Source: Saprospiraceae bacterium (GTDB lineage Bacteria > Bacteroidota > Bacteroidia > Chitinophagales > Saprospiraceae). Taken from it: a DNA stretch of 37,127 nt. Shown one piece after another: positions 8,387 to 17,483 of this stretch. A program made the translations under genes and the position numbers. Positions within the stretch are counted from its first letter, which is position 1. Every line of letters starts with the position of its first letter. The notes beneath the pieces were generated by a model that worked only from the letters and a program-made list of their open reading frames with translations, was not told the origin of the DNA and did no database searches. Location of the stretch: the NCBI GenBank assembly GCA_024762995.1, contig JANTGI010000014.1, positions 1-37,127 on the forward strand, given 5' to 3'.

Positions 8387-8917
8387 ATGCGTAAATATTC
8401 TGAATTAGAGACCGAACGACTTTTCTTACGTCCAACGGCAATAGATGATGCCGAATTTTTCTTTGAGCTATTGAACACGCCAAAATGGATTCAATATATT
8501 GGGGAGCGTCATATCACTGACATGGAATCCGCTAAGAAGTATATCCAAGAAAAAGTGCTCCCAAAACCGGATAAGGTCGGAGTAAATTTTACAGTGCGCT
8601 TAAAGGAAAATGGCGCAAAAATAGGTTCCTGTGGGCTTTATAGACGAGAAGGATTAGATTATATGGATATTGGATTCGCTTTTTTGCCTGGCTTTGAACA
8701 GCAGGGGTATGCCTATGAAAGTGCCCGTCGTGTATTGGAAATGGGATTTAGTGATTTCGGTATTGATCGGGTTTGTGCGATTACTACGGAAGACAATTTT
8801 CGTTCTCAGCGGCTATTGACCAAGTTAGGGATGGAGTATGAAAAAATAATCCGTATTCCCAATGATGATGTTGATTTGATGCTCTATAATTTGGATGCAG
8901 CGGATTGGAATATGTAA
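8387..8917 (+). CDS. GNAT-family N-acetyltransferase (RimJ/RimL-like)
   Basis: The 176-residue protein opens with the classic RimJ/L beta strand ELETERLFLRPTAIDDAEFF. It contains the acetyl-CoA-binding stretch GFAFLPGFEQQGYAYESARRVLEMGF and the motif ITTEDNFRSQRLLTKLGMEYEK. Family members transfer acetyl groups to protein N-termini or small amines; the substrate is unknown here. The start at ATG 8387 is supported by a promoter box ending at 8358. It converges on the WG-repeat gene, with only 12 bases between the stops. Confidence 0.93.
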   Translation: MRKYSELETERLFLRPTAIDDAEFFFELLNTPKWIQYIGERHITDMESAKKYIQEKVLPKPDKVGVNFTVRLKENGAKIGSCGLYRREGLDYMDIGFAFLPGFEQQGYAYESARRVLEMGFSDFGIDRVCAITTEDNFRSQRLLTKLGMEYEKIIRIPNDDVDLMLYNLDAADWNM

Positions 8918-8929
8918 AAATAGGGCATT

Positions 8930-10090
8930 CTAGTAATCAGATGCGGGCACACTAAAGCGGGCCAAACCCTCCTGAAAATCACGAATATCAGCGTACTGCG
9001 GGGGAATGACATCATGCCCTTCTTTATCAATAAATCCGACTCCGGCTTCGGTCACCACTCTGGCGATGCCGTTTTTGAATGGCCAAACGAGATCATATAC
9101 GGGCGAGATGATAAATTCGCCACTAGTATCCACAAAGCCCCACTTTTGATCGATTTTTGCGGTGGCTAAACCTTCTGAAAAGCGGTAGATTTGGTTGAAG
9201 CCTTCTCCATATTGGAGACCGGAATGATCAATCATAAAATAATTGGCTTCATCTTTAAGTGCCCATCGGTGGCTGCCCAGGTTGATTAGATTTGAAAAAA
9301 TCGGCATTAAAACCCAATCTCCTTGGGAATTGATGACTCCATACAAACTATCCTTACGGACTACTGCACTATGGTTAAAAAAGGGTTGACCTTCAGCTAT
9401 TTTTTGCTCTAAAAACTGATTGGAACTCAGATTGTAATAGCTGGTGATGCCGTCCTTTTCGAGCAGACACCAGTTATCATTGGATTTTTTGTCAAAATAT
9501 ATCAAATCATACTCCGGTTTTAAAATATATTTTCCAAAAGGATCAATTAACCCGAATTTACCCTGATATTGAACAATGGCGGTGCTCAAATAAAATTCAT
9601 AGGCATCTTCAAAGCGTGGTGGGATGACTATCCGGCCGGTAGAGTCAATATATCCGGCCTTATTTTTTATCCAGATAGGTGCCCTGTTATTGTGAAAGTT
9701 ACCGGCTTTGGAGCAGTGCAAGTCAAAAGCAGATTTTCCGGAAGGTCGAATATATAAGCTACGCCCGTCAGGAGTAATTACTTTGGCTAAGTGATTCGAA
9801 AATGAATGTGCTTGCAAATATCCGGGTTTGATGACTTCTTGGCCGGATTGGTTGAGGTAACCCCATAGATAACCTTGACGAAAAGCAGCAAGACCTTCAT
9901 GAAAATCTCTTACTTCTTGATACTTGGCCGGAATAACTACCTCGCCGGATTGATTCATAAAACCCCACAGAAAACCGGTCTCAGGGTACGATTCTTTGGG
10001 TATCCTGGTACGAGAAACTAGTCTATCCCATCTACAATTAATAGACAGGGAGACAGATAAGATACAAAAAATTAATATTTGGTGTCTCAT
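8930..10090 (-). CDS. WG-repeat protein, probable lipoprotein or secreted
   Basis: The 386-residue protein is built of about eight WG (KWG) repeats of roughly 40 residues. Examples are GFLWGFMNQSGEVVIPAKY, GYLWGYLNQSGQEVIKPGY, KFGLIDPFGKYILKPEYD and KWGFVDTSGEFIISPVYD, the last followed by VGFIDKEGHDVIPPQYA. The N-terminus is a signal peptide (ILIFCILSVSLS) ending in INC at position 19, an imperfect lipobox, so lipidation is likely but uncertain. WG proteins are thought to act as protein-interaction scaffolds; no enzymatic role can be assigned. It lies downstream of sucC, separated by a strong terminator, and so should have its own transcript; a promoter is not obvious. Confidence 0.88.
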   Translation of the reverse strand: MRHQILIFCILSVSLSINCRWDRLVSRTRIPKESYPETGFLWGFMNQSGEVVIPAKYQEVRDFHEGLAAFRQGYLWGYLNQSGQEVIKPGYLQAHSFSNHLAKVITPDGRSLYIRPSGKSAFDLHCSKAGNFHNNRAPIWIKNKAGYIDSTGRIVIPPRFEDAYEFYLSTAIVQYQGKFGLIDPFGKYILKPEYDLIYFDKKSNDNWCLLEKDGITSYYNLSSNQFLEQKIAEGQPFFNHSAVVRKDSLYGVINSQGDWVLMPIFSNLINLGSHRWALKDEANYFMIDHSGLQYGEGFNQIYRFSEGLATAKIDQKWGFVDTSGEFIISPVYDLVWPFKNGIARVVTEAGVGFIDKEGHDVIPPQYADIRDFQEGLARFSVPASDY

Positions 10091-10115
10091 ATTCTAAATA
10101 TTGACACCCTCCAAC

Positions 10116-10162
10116 AAAAAAGGGTTGCCTTTAGACTAAAATATCCGGACTAAAAGCAACCC
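10116..10162 (-). terminator. Rho-independent terminator of sucC
   Basis: Read on the - strand, this is a stem of GGGTTGC/GCAACCC plus TTTAG/CTAAA with one internal mismatch, followed by a run of six T. It starts ten bases past the sucC stop. Confidence 0.85.
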
Positions 10163-10171
10163 CATCAATTT

Positions 10172-11359
10172 CTATTTTACCACCTGAGCAACCGCATTGG
10201 CAGCATCCTGTAAGGAAATGGCCGAAATTACATTAAGACCGGAATTGTCAATAATTTTTTTGGCAATATCCGCATTGGTTCCCTGCAATCTAACGATAAT
10301 AGGTACTTTAATGTCCCCGATATTATTGTAGGCATCCACGATACCATTTGCTACGCGGTCACAGCGCACAATACCCCCGAAAATATTCACCAAAATGGCT
10401 TCGACTTTAGGATCTTTTAAGATGATACGAAACGCATTTTCCACACGTTCGGCATCCGCAGTACCCCCGACATCCAAAAAGTTGGCCGGTTCTCCACCGG
10501 AAAGCTTAATCATGTCCATCGTGGCCATGGCAAGACCTGCACCATTTACCATACAACCGATATTGCCATCTAAATTGACATAGTTTAGGTCATATTTTTT
10601 GGCTTCTAACTCGGTCGGGTCATCTTCAAATGGGTCATGCAAAGCTTCCAAATCAGGGTGACGATAAAGGGCACTATCATCTAGCGCTACTTTACAGTCA
10701 ATAGCCATGATTTCGTCGTTGGCAGACTTAAAACAGGGGTTTATTTCAAACAAACTGGCATCACTGCCCAAAAATGCCGCATATAAGGACTTGACAAAAA
10801 CGACCATTTCTTTCAGCGCCTTGCCGGAGAGACCTAGGTTGAAGGCTATTTTGGATGCTTGGAAAGGTCTAAGACCGATGGCCGGATGTATATATTCCTT
10901 AAAAACAAGCTCCGGTGTTTCTTCCGCTACCTGCTCGATATTCATCCCACCTTTTGGTGAATAAATAATCACATTTTGGTGCTTTTCCCGGTCCATTAAG
11001 ACGCTCACATAAAATTCAAGTGGCTCGGAAGGCCCATCGACAAAGACATTTTCTTCAATCAAGACTTGGCGGACCAGTTTGCCCTCCTTAGAAGTTTGAG
11101 GAGTGACTAAGTGCATTCCAAGGATGCTGGAAGCATGAGCTTTTACTTCTTCTAAGTTTTTGGCTATTTTGACGCCTCCACCTTTTCCACGTCCGCCGGC
11201 ATGGATTTGGGCTTTTACAGCACATCCTTTGGAGCCTTCCGCAAATAGTTCTTTAGCGGCAGCAACGGCTTCTTCGGGGGTTTTAGCGACGATGCCCTTT
11301 GGTGTTTTTACTCCATATTTAGAGAGTAATTTCTTCCCTTGATATTCATGAAGGTTCAT
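10172..11359 (-). CDS. sucC: Succinyl-CoA ligase (ADP-forming) beta subunit
   Basis: The 395-residue protein has full family length. It starts MNLHEYQGKKLLSKYGVKTP with an ATP-grasp fold (KAQIHAGGRGKGGGVK). The CoA-ligase C-terminal domain includes NGAGLAMATMDMIKLSGG, ANFLDVGGTADAERV and VNIFGGIVRCDRVANGIV. With SucD (not in this window) it converts succinyl-CoA to succinate with ATP formation in the citric acid cycle. A -7-like box lies about 60 bases upstream and a strong terminator follows, so it is probably a single-gene transcript. Confidence 0.98.
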   Translation of the reverse strand: MNLHEYQGKKLLSKYGVKTPKGIVAKTPEEAVAAAKELFAEGSKGCAVKAQIHAGGRGKGGGVKIAKNLEEVKAHASSILGMHLVTPQTSKEGKLVRQVLIEENVFVDGPSEPLEFYVSVLMDREKHQNVIIYSPKGGMNIEQVAEETPELVFKEYIHPAIGLRPFQASKIAFNLGLSGKALKEMVVFVKSLYAAFLGSDASLFEINPCFKSANDEIMAIDCKVALDDSALYRHPDLEALHDPFEDDPTELEAKKYDLNYVNLDGNIGCMVNGAGLAMATMDMIKLSGGEPANFLDVGGTADAERVENAFRIILKDPKVEAILVNIFGGIVRCDRVANGIVDAYNNIGDIKVPIIVRLQGTNADIAKKIIDNSGLNVISAISLQDAANAVAQVVK

Positions 11360-11421
11360 GTTATAATTTTTTTGGTTAGGTTAATTTCAGCTTGCGCCAA
11401 AAAGGTCGAATAATCGAGTCG

Positions 11422-11429
11422 TAAAGGTA
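11422..11429 (-). promoter_or_regulatory. Candidate -7 box TACCTTTA for sucC
   Basis: Seven of eight positions match TAnnTTTG on the - strand; the leader to the sucC ATG would be about 55 bases. Confidence 0.45.
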
Positions 11430-11560
11430 CTATTTTTTAGTAAAAAGATGCTTAAAAAGAGACCAAAATCATTATATTTCTCTAGAATAAAAAATCAGGG
11501 CATTTGGGACTACCACCAGTCCGAAAAATCTGCTACCTTGGCGGTTCAAAACATTAAGTT

Positions 11561-12049
11561 ATGATTCAGATTTTTGTGACCGGGGGGACTTTCGACAAGG
11601 AGTATAATTTTTTGACCGGGGATTTGTTTTTTAAGGATACGCACTTGCGTGAAATGATGCTGGTAGGGCGTTCCAACATCCCTTTTGATGTCAAAACTTT
11701 AATGATGATCGATAGCTTGGACATGACAGATGATGATCGGGAGATTATTGCTCATAATTGTCGGCGAACCCAATATAAGGACATCATTATCACCCACGGA
11801 ACAGACCGTATGGTCGAAACTGCCAAATACTTGCATAAAAAAAAGATTAAGGACAAAACCATTGTCTTAATGGGGGCGATGATTCCATTTGCTTTCGGGT
11901 CTTCTTCGGATGGTTTTTTTAACCTAGGGGCAGCTATTGCCTTTGCGCAAGTGCTTGAACCCGGGGTCTATGTGGCGATGAACGGACGGTATTTTCGATG
12001 GGATGAAGTTAGAAAGAATACCAAAACCGGATATTTTGAAAAGATTTGA
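11561..12049 (+). CDS. Stand-alone asparaginase N-terminal-domain protein
   Basis: The 162-residue protein matches only the N-terminal half of L-asparaginases. It has the nucleophile loop TGGTFD (residues 7-12) and the second catalytic motif HGTD (79-82) in IIITHGTDRMVETAKYL, followed by KTIVLMGAMIPFAFGSSSD. Complete asparaginases are about 320-350 residues with a second domain that completes the active site; here the frame stops naturally after TKTGYFEKI. The bases after the stop hold repeats and no C-terminal domain, so this is either a genuine single-domain family or a gene truncated by repeat insertion. Single-domain proteins of this size are known in other bacteria, so I favour the former. 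Amidase activity is not assured. Confidence 0.85.
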   Translation: MIQIFVTGGTFDKEYNFLTGDLFFKDTHLREMMLVGRSNIPFDVKTLMMIDSLDMTDDDREIIAHNCRRTQYKDIIITHGTDRMVETAKYLHKKKIKDKTIVLMGAMIPFAFGSSSDGFFNLGAAIAFAQVLEPGVYVAMNGRYFRWDEVRKNTKTGYFEKI

Positions 12050-12070
12050 TGGAGTGGGTGATAGAGGGGG

Positions 12071-12178
12071 CTTCGGCGCCCGCCTGCATCGGGCAGGTTC
12101 AGATGCCTTTGGCGCCCGCCTGCATCGGGCAGGTTTAGTTGCCTTCGGCGTCCGCCTGCTACGGGGAAGTTTGATTGC
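12071..12178. repeat. Three tandem 36-bp units carrying the CGCCCGCCTGCATCGGGCAG palindrome
   Basis: The units start at 12071, 12107 and 12143. The first two are nearly identical; the third has diverged. Each contains the imperfect palindrome also found at 3679-3703 in the opposite orientation. Because 36 is a multiple of three, the region also reads as a 12-residue peptide repeat, which I regard as accidental. Confidence 0.85.
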
Positions 12179-12210
12179 TCGGGTAGATAAAAATCAGTCG
12201 TAGCGCACCG

Positions 12211-12298
12211 CTACACCGATAAACCGTTACACCGTTACACCGTTACACCGTTACACCGTTACACCGTTACACCGTTACACCGTTCTACACCGTTACTT
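12211..12298. repeat. Octamer tandem array (TTACACCG, seven perfect units)
   Basis: Seven perfect TTACACCG units run from 12227 to 12282. They are flanked by degenerate units (CTACACCG, ATAAACCG on the left; a 10-base TTCTACACCG on the right). The array ends three bases before the obgE stop codon. The reverse complement, CGGTGTAA, is the same family as the array at 29489-29624. Confidence 0.95.
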
Positions 12299-12301
12299 AA
12301 A

Positions 12302-13294
12302 TTATTGATTTATCGCCGACCAAAGTCGATCTTTTAAGGCATCCAAACCCTGGTGGGCGACGGAGGAGATAAACATGGATTCAATGTCTTTGGGTAGCTC
12401 TTCTTGGAGCATATCTTGCAATTCGGCGTCAATCAGGTCAGACTTGGTAATGGCTAAGAGCCTGGGTTTGTCCATGAGTTCCGGATTAAACATTTTAAGC
12501 TCATTCAATAGGATTTGGTAATCCTTTTTTATATTTTCAGAATCAGCCGGTATCATGAAGAGTAGGACGGCATTACGTTCGATATGCTTTAAAAATCGAG
12601 CGCCAAGCCCTTTTCCTTCATGGGCTTTTTCAATAATTCCCGGAATATCGGCAATAATAAATGAGCGACTGTCTCGATATGGGACCATGCCTAAGTTGGG
12701 CGTTAAGGTCGTAAACGGATAATTGGCAATTTTTGGTTTTGCCGCCGAAAGCACCGAAAGCAAGGTGGATTTGCCGGCATTGGGGAAACCCACCAGACCC
12801 ACGTCCGCCAATACTTTTAGTTCTAAAATAATCCATCCTTCTTCATTGTCTTCTCCGGGTTGGGCATAACGCGGGACTTGGTTGGTGGCCGATTTAAAGA
12901 AAGAATTGCCTTTGCCGCCGCGTCCCCCTTTGAAAAGGACTTTGGTCTCTTGGTCTTCTACAATTTCAAACAAAATCTCACCGGTTTCAAAGTCTTTGGC
13001 GACGGTGCCTAAGGGGACGTCTATGTAAATGTCTTTGCCATCGGTGCCAAAACAGTTATTTCCGGCTCCATTGCCACCGGATTCCGCTTTGACATGTTTG
13101 GTCCATTTTAGCGAAAGCAAAGTCCATAACTGTGCGTTGCCACGTAGGATGATGCTTCCCCCTTTACCCCCGTCTCCACCATCCGGGCCACCGTTGGGGA
13201 CGTACTTCTCTCTCCGAAAGTGTACGCTGCCTGCACCGCCACGCCCAGATTCAAAAAATACTTTTACGTAGTCCACAAAGTTTTGACCTGCCAT
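12302..13294 (-). CDS. obgE: Obg-family GTPase, ribosome assembly
   Basis: The 330-residue protein has the glycine-rich Obg fold at residues 1-160 ([32 protein letters not shown]) and then a G domain. That domain contains GFPNAGKST (G1), [12 protein letters not shown] (G3 and switch II) and ITKSD at the G4 position in place of the textbook NKxD. It ends shortly after the G domain, without the variable C-terminal extension of some relatives. Obg binds the large ribosomal subunit and is usually essential. It is the last gene of the gldA-to-obgE run and lies 101 bases after adk. Confidence 0.97.
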   Translation of the reverse strand: MAGQNFVDYVKVFFESGRGGAGSVHFRREKYVPNGGPDGGDGGKGGSIILRGNAQLWTLLSLKWTKHVKAESGGNGAGNNCFGTDGKDIYIDVPLGTVAKDFETGEILFEIVEDQETKVLFKGGRGGKGNSFFKSATNQVPRYAQPGEDNEEGWIILELKVLADVGLVGFPNAGKSTLLSVLSAAKPKIANYPFTTLTPNLGMVPYRDSRSFIIADIPGIIEKAHEGKGLGARFLKHIERNAVLLFMIPADSENIKKDYQILLNELKMFNPELMDKPRLLAITKSDLIDAELQDMLQEELPKDIESMFISSVAHQGLDALKDRLWSAINQ

Positions 13295-13395
13295 TGTTTA
13301 AGGGTGTTGTAACCCCACCAATGGGGGTAAATTTTCAAGATGTCAACAAAATTCTAGGGCTCATTCTATCTTGGATAGGATGAACTTGGTTGAAA

Positions 13396-13971
13396 TTACA
13401 TCAAGTTATTGATGGCATCAGAAAGTCGTTCGGTAATCTCATCAATGGAGCCGACACCGTTGATTTTTTGAGATTTCCCAAATTTATCGTAGTGCTCAAA
13501 GATAGGCGCTGTTTGCGCGTTAAACACTTTGATTCGATTACGGATAATGGACTCGTCATTGTCATCTGACCGACCGGAATCCTTGCCGCGGTTGAGGATA
13601 CGTGCGACGACTTCATCATCATCTACATCCAGCATGAGTAGTCCGGCGATAGTGGTGTCTTTGTCCGCAAGGAACGCATCCAAAGACTCTGCTTGGGGCA
13701 CCGTCCTTGGGAAGCCATCAAAAATAAAACCGGCCGCATCGGGGTGCTTTTCTACTTTGTTTTGGAGCATTCCAATGGTAATTTCGTCCGGGACCAAGTG
13801 ACCTTTATCCATAAATTCTTTGGCTTTCATGCCCAAAGGTGTCTTGTTGCCAATCTCATGGCGGAACAAATCTCCCGTAGAGATATGCACCAAATTAAAC
13901 TTTTTTTCTAATTTTTTTGCTTGGGTACCTTTACCTGACCCGGGAGGGCCAAATAGAATCAAATTCAACAT
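13396..13971 (-). CDS. adk: Adenylate kinase
   Basis: The 191-residue protein starts MLNLILFGPPGSGKGTQAKK, with the P-loop at residues 8-15. It continues with the AMP-binding HISTGDLFRHEI, FDGFPRTVPQAESL, and the short LID type lacking zinc cysteines (RILNRGKDSGRSDDNDE). It interconverts ATP+AMP and 2 ADP in the cytoplasm. The frame is open upstream to 14076, but that extension would run into the end of the C40 peptidase gene and carries no conserved sequence, so the ATG at 13971 is chosen. The same-strand neighbours suggest co-transcription. Confidence 0.97.
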   Translation of the reverse strand: MLNLILFGPPGSGKGTQAKKLEKKFNLVHISTGDLFRHEIGNKTPLGMKAKEFMDKGHLVPDEITIGMLQNKVEKHPDAAGFIFDGFPRTVPQAESLDAFLADKDTTIAGLLMLDVDDDEVVARILNRGKDSGRSDDNDESIIRNRIKVFNAQTAPIFEHYDKFGKSQKINGVGSIDEITERLSDAINNLM

Positions 13972-14029
13972 AGTTGATGTGTTCGTTTTAGTTATTTTTC
14001 TCCAAAAACGGAGTAGTTGAGCAAACATT

Positions 14030-14581
14030 TTATCTTTTTCTGGCGAGAACATCTCTGCCCAATATATTTCGGGCAAACATTATACGGGGTTTCCAGTATT
14101 TTGATGTAGATATATTGTCGATTTTTACGCCTTTCGATGACGTACTGTGGATAACATAAATGTCTCCCTTTTTGTTTTCGGAAACGATCGCAACGTGATT
14201 GACTTTGCCCCTTTTTCCAAAAAATATTAAATCTCCTTTGTGGACATACCTTAAATTTATCCTTTTACCTACTTTGGCTTGGTCTCTGGAAGTGCGGGGC
14301 AGATTGATTCCTTCCTTTCGGAAAACGTATTTGGTAAAGCCGGAGCAGTCAAAACCGGTTTTGGGGGTGTTGCCGGCATATTTGTATCTAACTCCCAGGT
14401 TTTTTTTGGCCGTATGCACTAATTGATGCCTAAATCTATCTTCGGATGAATTTTTTGGACTCTTTTTGTAGGTGGATTTCCGACTTTGGCGGGTGGCATT
14501 ACATGAAGGGGTAATCAAAGCCACGCCTAGGACAAAGAGTAAGAAATAGGCGAAGGAAGAAAAACGAAATCGTGGGGGCAT
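14030..14581 (-). CDS. NlpC/P60 (C40) cell-wall peptidase lipoprotein
   Basis: The 183-residue protein has a signal peptide with lipobox ITPSC (Cys27), a basic Ser/Lys linker, and an NlpC/P60 domain at about residues 52-165. The catalytic cysteine is in GFDCSGFTKYVF (Cys79), the histidine in KVNHVAIVSE (His129), and a third polar residue likely in YVIHSTSSKG (His145). Such enzymes cut peptide stems of peptidoglycan at D-Glu-linked bonds, in the periplasm anchored to a membrane. The gene sits 20 bases after the DUF4340 gene and upstream of adk in the same run. Confidence 0.93.
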   Translation of the reverse strand: MPPRFRFSSFAYFLLFVLGVALITPSCNATRQSRKSTYKKSPKNSSEDRFRHQLVHTAKKNLGVRYKYAGNTPKTGFDCSGFTKYVFRKEGINLPRTSRDQAKVGKRINLRYVHKGDLIFFGKRGKVNHVAIVSENKKGDIYVIHSTSSKGVKIDNISTSKYWKPRIMFARNILGRDVLARKR

Positions 14582-14601
14582 GATGTCTGTTTTTAGGTAA
14601 T

Positions 14602-15618
14602 TTATTGGTCAAAAAAATCTGCGTATTGCCACAAGACCTTGCCTATCACACGATGCTGGGTCATGTAGCAATGGTTATCTTCATTGATGACAAAATATCT
14701 GTTGACTCCTATCGGGCTATTCGGGTCGCGGTCTTTTGCCAATAGATATTCAATCCCACCTGCTCCGGGGGGGATAAATGGATAAAACTTAGTTTGATGC
14801 TCCATATTATCCTTGTCGGTCAGCGTCAGAGTGGCAAATGGCACGAGTCTATTTAACGAATCCCGCAGGGAGATATTGGGCTCGTATGCTTCTGCGCCTA
14901 TTTTCTCATAAAAACTTAGATAGGTATTGCCTGCACCTAGTTTTAGCGGCTTGGTGATGGGAGGGGTGATGTCGTAGAAAGGTCGAACATCAAATTGATC
15001 GCCTTTATGAGAAAACTTAAACGACCAATTTTTGTGATTGGGATATTCCATACTGACTGCTTTAATGTCGTCGGGTGAGTACTTGAATATGATTTTATTG
15101 ACCCAATCAGATGTCGGCCGGTAATAATTAATGTTTATCGTGCCCACAAATCCTGGAATACCAACCAGATGCGGTTCGTTTGAATTTTCTTTGATAAAGT
15201 AGGTACTATTGCCGTCATTGCTCGGAGCACCGACATAGAACAATTGCAGCAATTTGTCATTTTTGTCATACATCTCCACTTTTACTTTTTTTGTCGCCAA
15301 ACTTTTGAGCATAGTTGGCTTTAGTGAAGCGGGAGTTGCGTAGAGTATGCGCTGTTTGCGTACCGTATTGAGTAGGGTATTGATGACACTTTCATTGCCT
15401 TTTTCTCCATTGTAAAGCCAACCGTCTTTTGTTCTTTCCAATCGGACTTTGACTCCATCCGGATAGATTAGGCCGACTTTATATACGCGCGAAATATCAT
15501 CGATGGCATATAATGACGTACTTGCCGGCATTTCATCATTTTGGTTGGAATGGGTGAGATACCATACCGCTCCGGCTAGAGCGATTAATAAAAGTGTTAG
15601 GCCTATTGTTTTCTTCAT
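14602..15618 (-). CDS. DUF4340 protein of the Gld cluster
   Basis: The 338-residue protein has one N-terminal membrane helix (IGLTLLLIALAGAVWYL) and a large extracytoplasmic part. DUF4340-like motifs include VYKVGLIYPDGVKVRLERTKDGWLY, a QLFYVGAPSNDGNSTYF stretch and DWVNKIIFKY. DUF4340 proteins commonly follow ABC permease/GldG-type genes in bacteria and are thought to act with them, but no biochemical role is established. It is 135 bases downstream of gldG on the same strand. Confidence 0.85.
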   Translation of the reverse strand: MKKTIGLTLLLIALAGAVWYLTHSNQNDEMPASTSLYAIDDISRVYKVGLIYPDGVKVRLERTKDGWLYNGEKGNESVINTLLNTVRKQRILYATPASLKPTMLKSLATKKVKVEMYDKNDKLLQLFYVGAPSNDGNSTYFIKENSNEPHLVGIPGFVGTININYYRPTSDWVNKIIFKYSPDDIKAVSMEYPNHKNWSFKFSHKGDQFDVRPFYDITPPITKPLKLGAGNTYLSFYEKIGAEAYEPNISLRDSLNRLVPFATLTLTDKDNMEHQTKFYPFIPPGAGGIEYLLAKDRDPNSPIGVNRYFVINEDNHCYMTQHRVIGKVLWQYADFFDQ

Positions 15619-15753
15619 TTTTTCTTTTTTGAGTCTTTTCCAAAAGGGTGTTTGCCGTATGATTGGCTTGTCGTGGGAGAGCGACTAGGGCTAAATCCAT
15701 GGGCAAGGTGATGATTCGAGTACCAATAGAGTCATCGTAACAAGCGAAACGAC

Positions 15754-17454
15754 CTATCTGGCATATCGACGCTTGCGCAAATAATTAAATAAAAATCCAC
15801 CTATCAAAAGAAGGACTAACGGCAAGACAATATTAAATAATTGCCATTTGGTTTTTTCTTTTTCTGCTTTTACGGTATCCAAAAGTCTAAGTTTGACATC
15901 TTTTGACCTTGCGGAAATGATGCCTTTGTCTTCTAACAAGTATTCCACTGCATTCAGTATAAAATCTTTGTTGGCGTAGGTTATTCCGGTTTTTTCAAAG
16001 CGGTTGACCCCAAGTGGCAGACTGGTATTGGAGCGATAATCGGCTTCGTTTCTAATAAGGTCTCCGTCCGATATAACGATCATTTTAGTGGAAACGCTTC
16101 TTGATTTTACTTTAATTTTTAAACTATCCAGCCCTTGCTGCATTTCTTGGCTCACTCGGTCTTCATAAAGTGACGGAAATACGCCTTCTAGCAGTACCGC
16201 CATGGGTTGGGGGCCTTTATTAAATTTCTCCGGTTTCGGTGGATAGCGAAGTATCTCAAAACTTATCTCTGTGGGGATAAATTGAGTACGACTGTATTTG
16301 GATGATGCCAGAAGAATGGTCTTTTTGATGGGTGTCTTGGTGCGAATGGTGTCTATGGTAGAACCAAATCTTATCCAAACCCGGTCTAGGCTTTTGACAA
16401 TCGGATGGGTGCCGGCAGGAAGAATCGTTGGCCAATAATACCACCCAAAAAGGTCTAATTGGGGCGCATTACCCACTTGCCCGACGCGTAATGGAATACG
16501 GGCGCACTCCAAGTCTAGTACCATATTGGGCTTTATCCTAGTGCCATACTTGAAGAGTTGGTCATCGAGATTGAGTTGGTAATCGTAGGGTACATACTTG
16601 CCATTTCGGCCCAAACTGTCCAGGCTGACGACTAATTTGTCAATCATCCAAATGACTTTGCCGCCATTCATGATGTATTGATCTAAAACAAATTTTTCCT
16701 TTTCAGAAAAGGCGACCTGCGGTTTGGCGATCAGGACCACATCAATTTGTTGGGGTAGGGTTATCATGGTGTCAAGGTTGGCGATGGCGACATTTGCATT
16801 CACCGAAAGGGATTTTTCCAAGTCTTGAAAGGCAATGGGCGGTAACTCTCCGTGCCCTTGGACAAATACGATATTTGGCTTGGATCGTAATTTAAGTTTT
16901 TGGATGGCACTGGCGAGTTTGTATTCTAACAGGCTGATAGAATTATTGAGTGCAATTTCGGGGTTTAGGGAAGGGTTAGAATTTTCCAAAAGGTTGACTA
17001 TCAGTGCCCGGGTACCATAATGAACCACAGCGACCGGATAAATTTGTTTTTCAGAAGAGCCGGTTTTGTCTTTGACCATTAGCCTGACGGGGGAAATGCC
17101 CCTTTCCGCAAGGGCCTTTCTGGTCTCATTAATTTCTTTGACGGAGCCGACATTGGGGTCATTAAAATAAAAATGGACATAGGAAGATTGAGACCGAAAA
17201 TCTTGCAAAATCTCCTTCGTAGCCTTTTGCAAACGCTTAAAACCTGCGGGAAACTCCCCATCCAAAAGGATTTCTACGGTGACATCATTATCTAGGCTTT
17301 TGAGTAGTTTTTTGGTCGCCTTGGTGAGCGTAAAACGTTTTTCTTCGGTCAAATCAAGTCGCCCGTAGTAGTAATTACCGATGATGTTCAGTAGTAGCAA
17401 TACGCCCAAAAACAGGACATAATTTAGAAGGGATCGGCGCTTATTCTTTTTCAT
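15754..17454 (-). CDS. gldG: Gliding-motility ABC transporter auxiliary protein GldG
   Basis: The 566-residue protein has a helix at residues 10-30 (LLNYVLFLGVLLLLNIIGNYY), followed by the characteristic GRLDLTEEKRFTLTKATKKLL. The middle ABC-type auxiliary domain includes NIVFVQGHGELPPIAFQDL and GKVIWMIDKL. A second helix at about 539-557 (WQLFNIVLPLVLLLIGGFLF) precedes a basic tail RKRRYAR. GldG works with GldF and GldA; in Flavobacterium johnsoniae these genes affect gliding. It begins 29 bases after gldF. Both ends are embedded in the inner membrane, with the bulk outside the cytoplasm. Confidence 0.95.
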   Translation of the reverse strand: MKKNKRRSLLNYVLFLGVLLLLNIIGNYYYGRLDLTEEKRFTLTKATKKLLKSLDNDVTVEILLDGEFPAGFKRLQKATKEILQDFRSQSSYVHFYFNDPNVGSVKEINETRKALAERGISPVRLMVKDKTGSSEKQIYPVAVVHYGTRALIVNLLENSNPSLNPEIALNNSISLLEYKLASAIQKLKLRSKPNIVFVQGHGELPPIAFQDLEKSLSVNANVAIANLDTMITLPQQIDVVLIAKPQVAFSEKEKFVLDQYIMNGGKVIWMIDKLVVSLDSLGRNGKYVPYDYQLNLDDQLFKYGTRIKPNMVLDLECARIPLRVGQVGNAPQLDLFGWYYWPTILPAGTHPIVKSLDRVWIRFGSTIDTIRTKTPIKKTILLASSKYSRTQFIPTEISFEILRYPPKPEKFNKGPQPMAVLLEGVFPSLYEDRVSQEMQQGLDSLKIKVKSRSVSTKMIVISDGDLIRNEADYRSNTSLPLGVNRFEKTGITYANKDFILNAVEYLLEDKGIISARSKDVKLRLLDTVKAEKEKTKWQLFNIVLPLVLLLIGGFLFNYLRKRRYAR

Positions 17455-17483
17455 TTTCTTTGATTCTCTACTTTCGTAAAATA

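Noticed and set aside
12003-12203. 66-residue frame with a GARLHRAG repeat
   Set aside because: It comes from the 36-bp tandem repeat overlapping the end of the asparaginase-like gene in another frame.
13312-13328. Hairpin ACCCC/GGGGT between adk and obgE as a terminator
   Set aside because: It has only five pairs and no T run on the - strand.
13972-14076. N-terminal extension of adenylate kinase
   Set aside because: It is not conserved and overlaps the C40 peptidase gene; the P-loop begins directly after the ATG at 13971.
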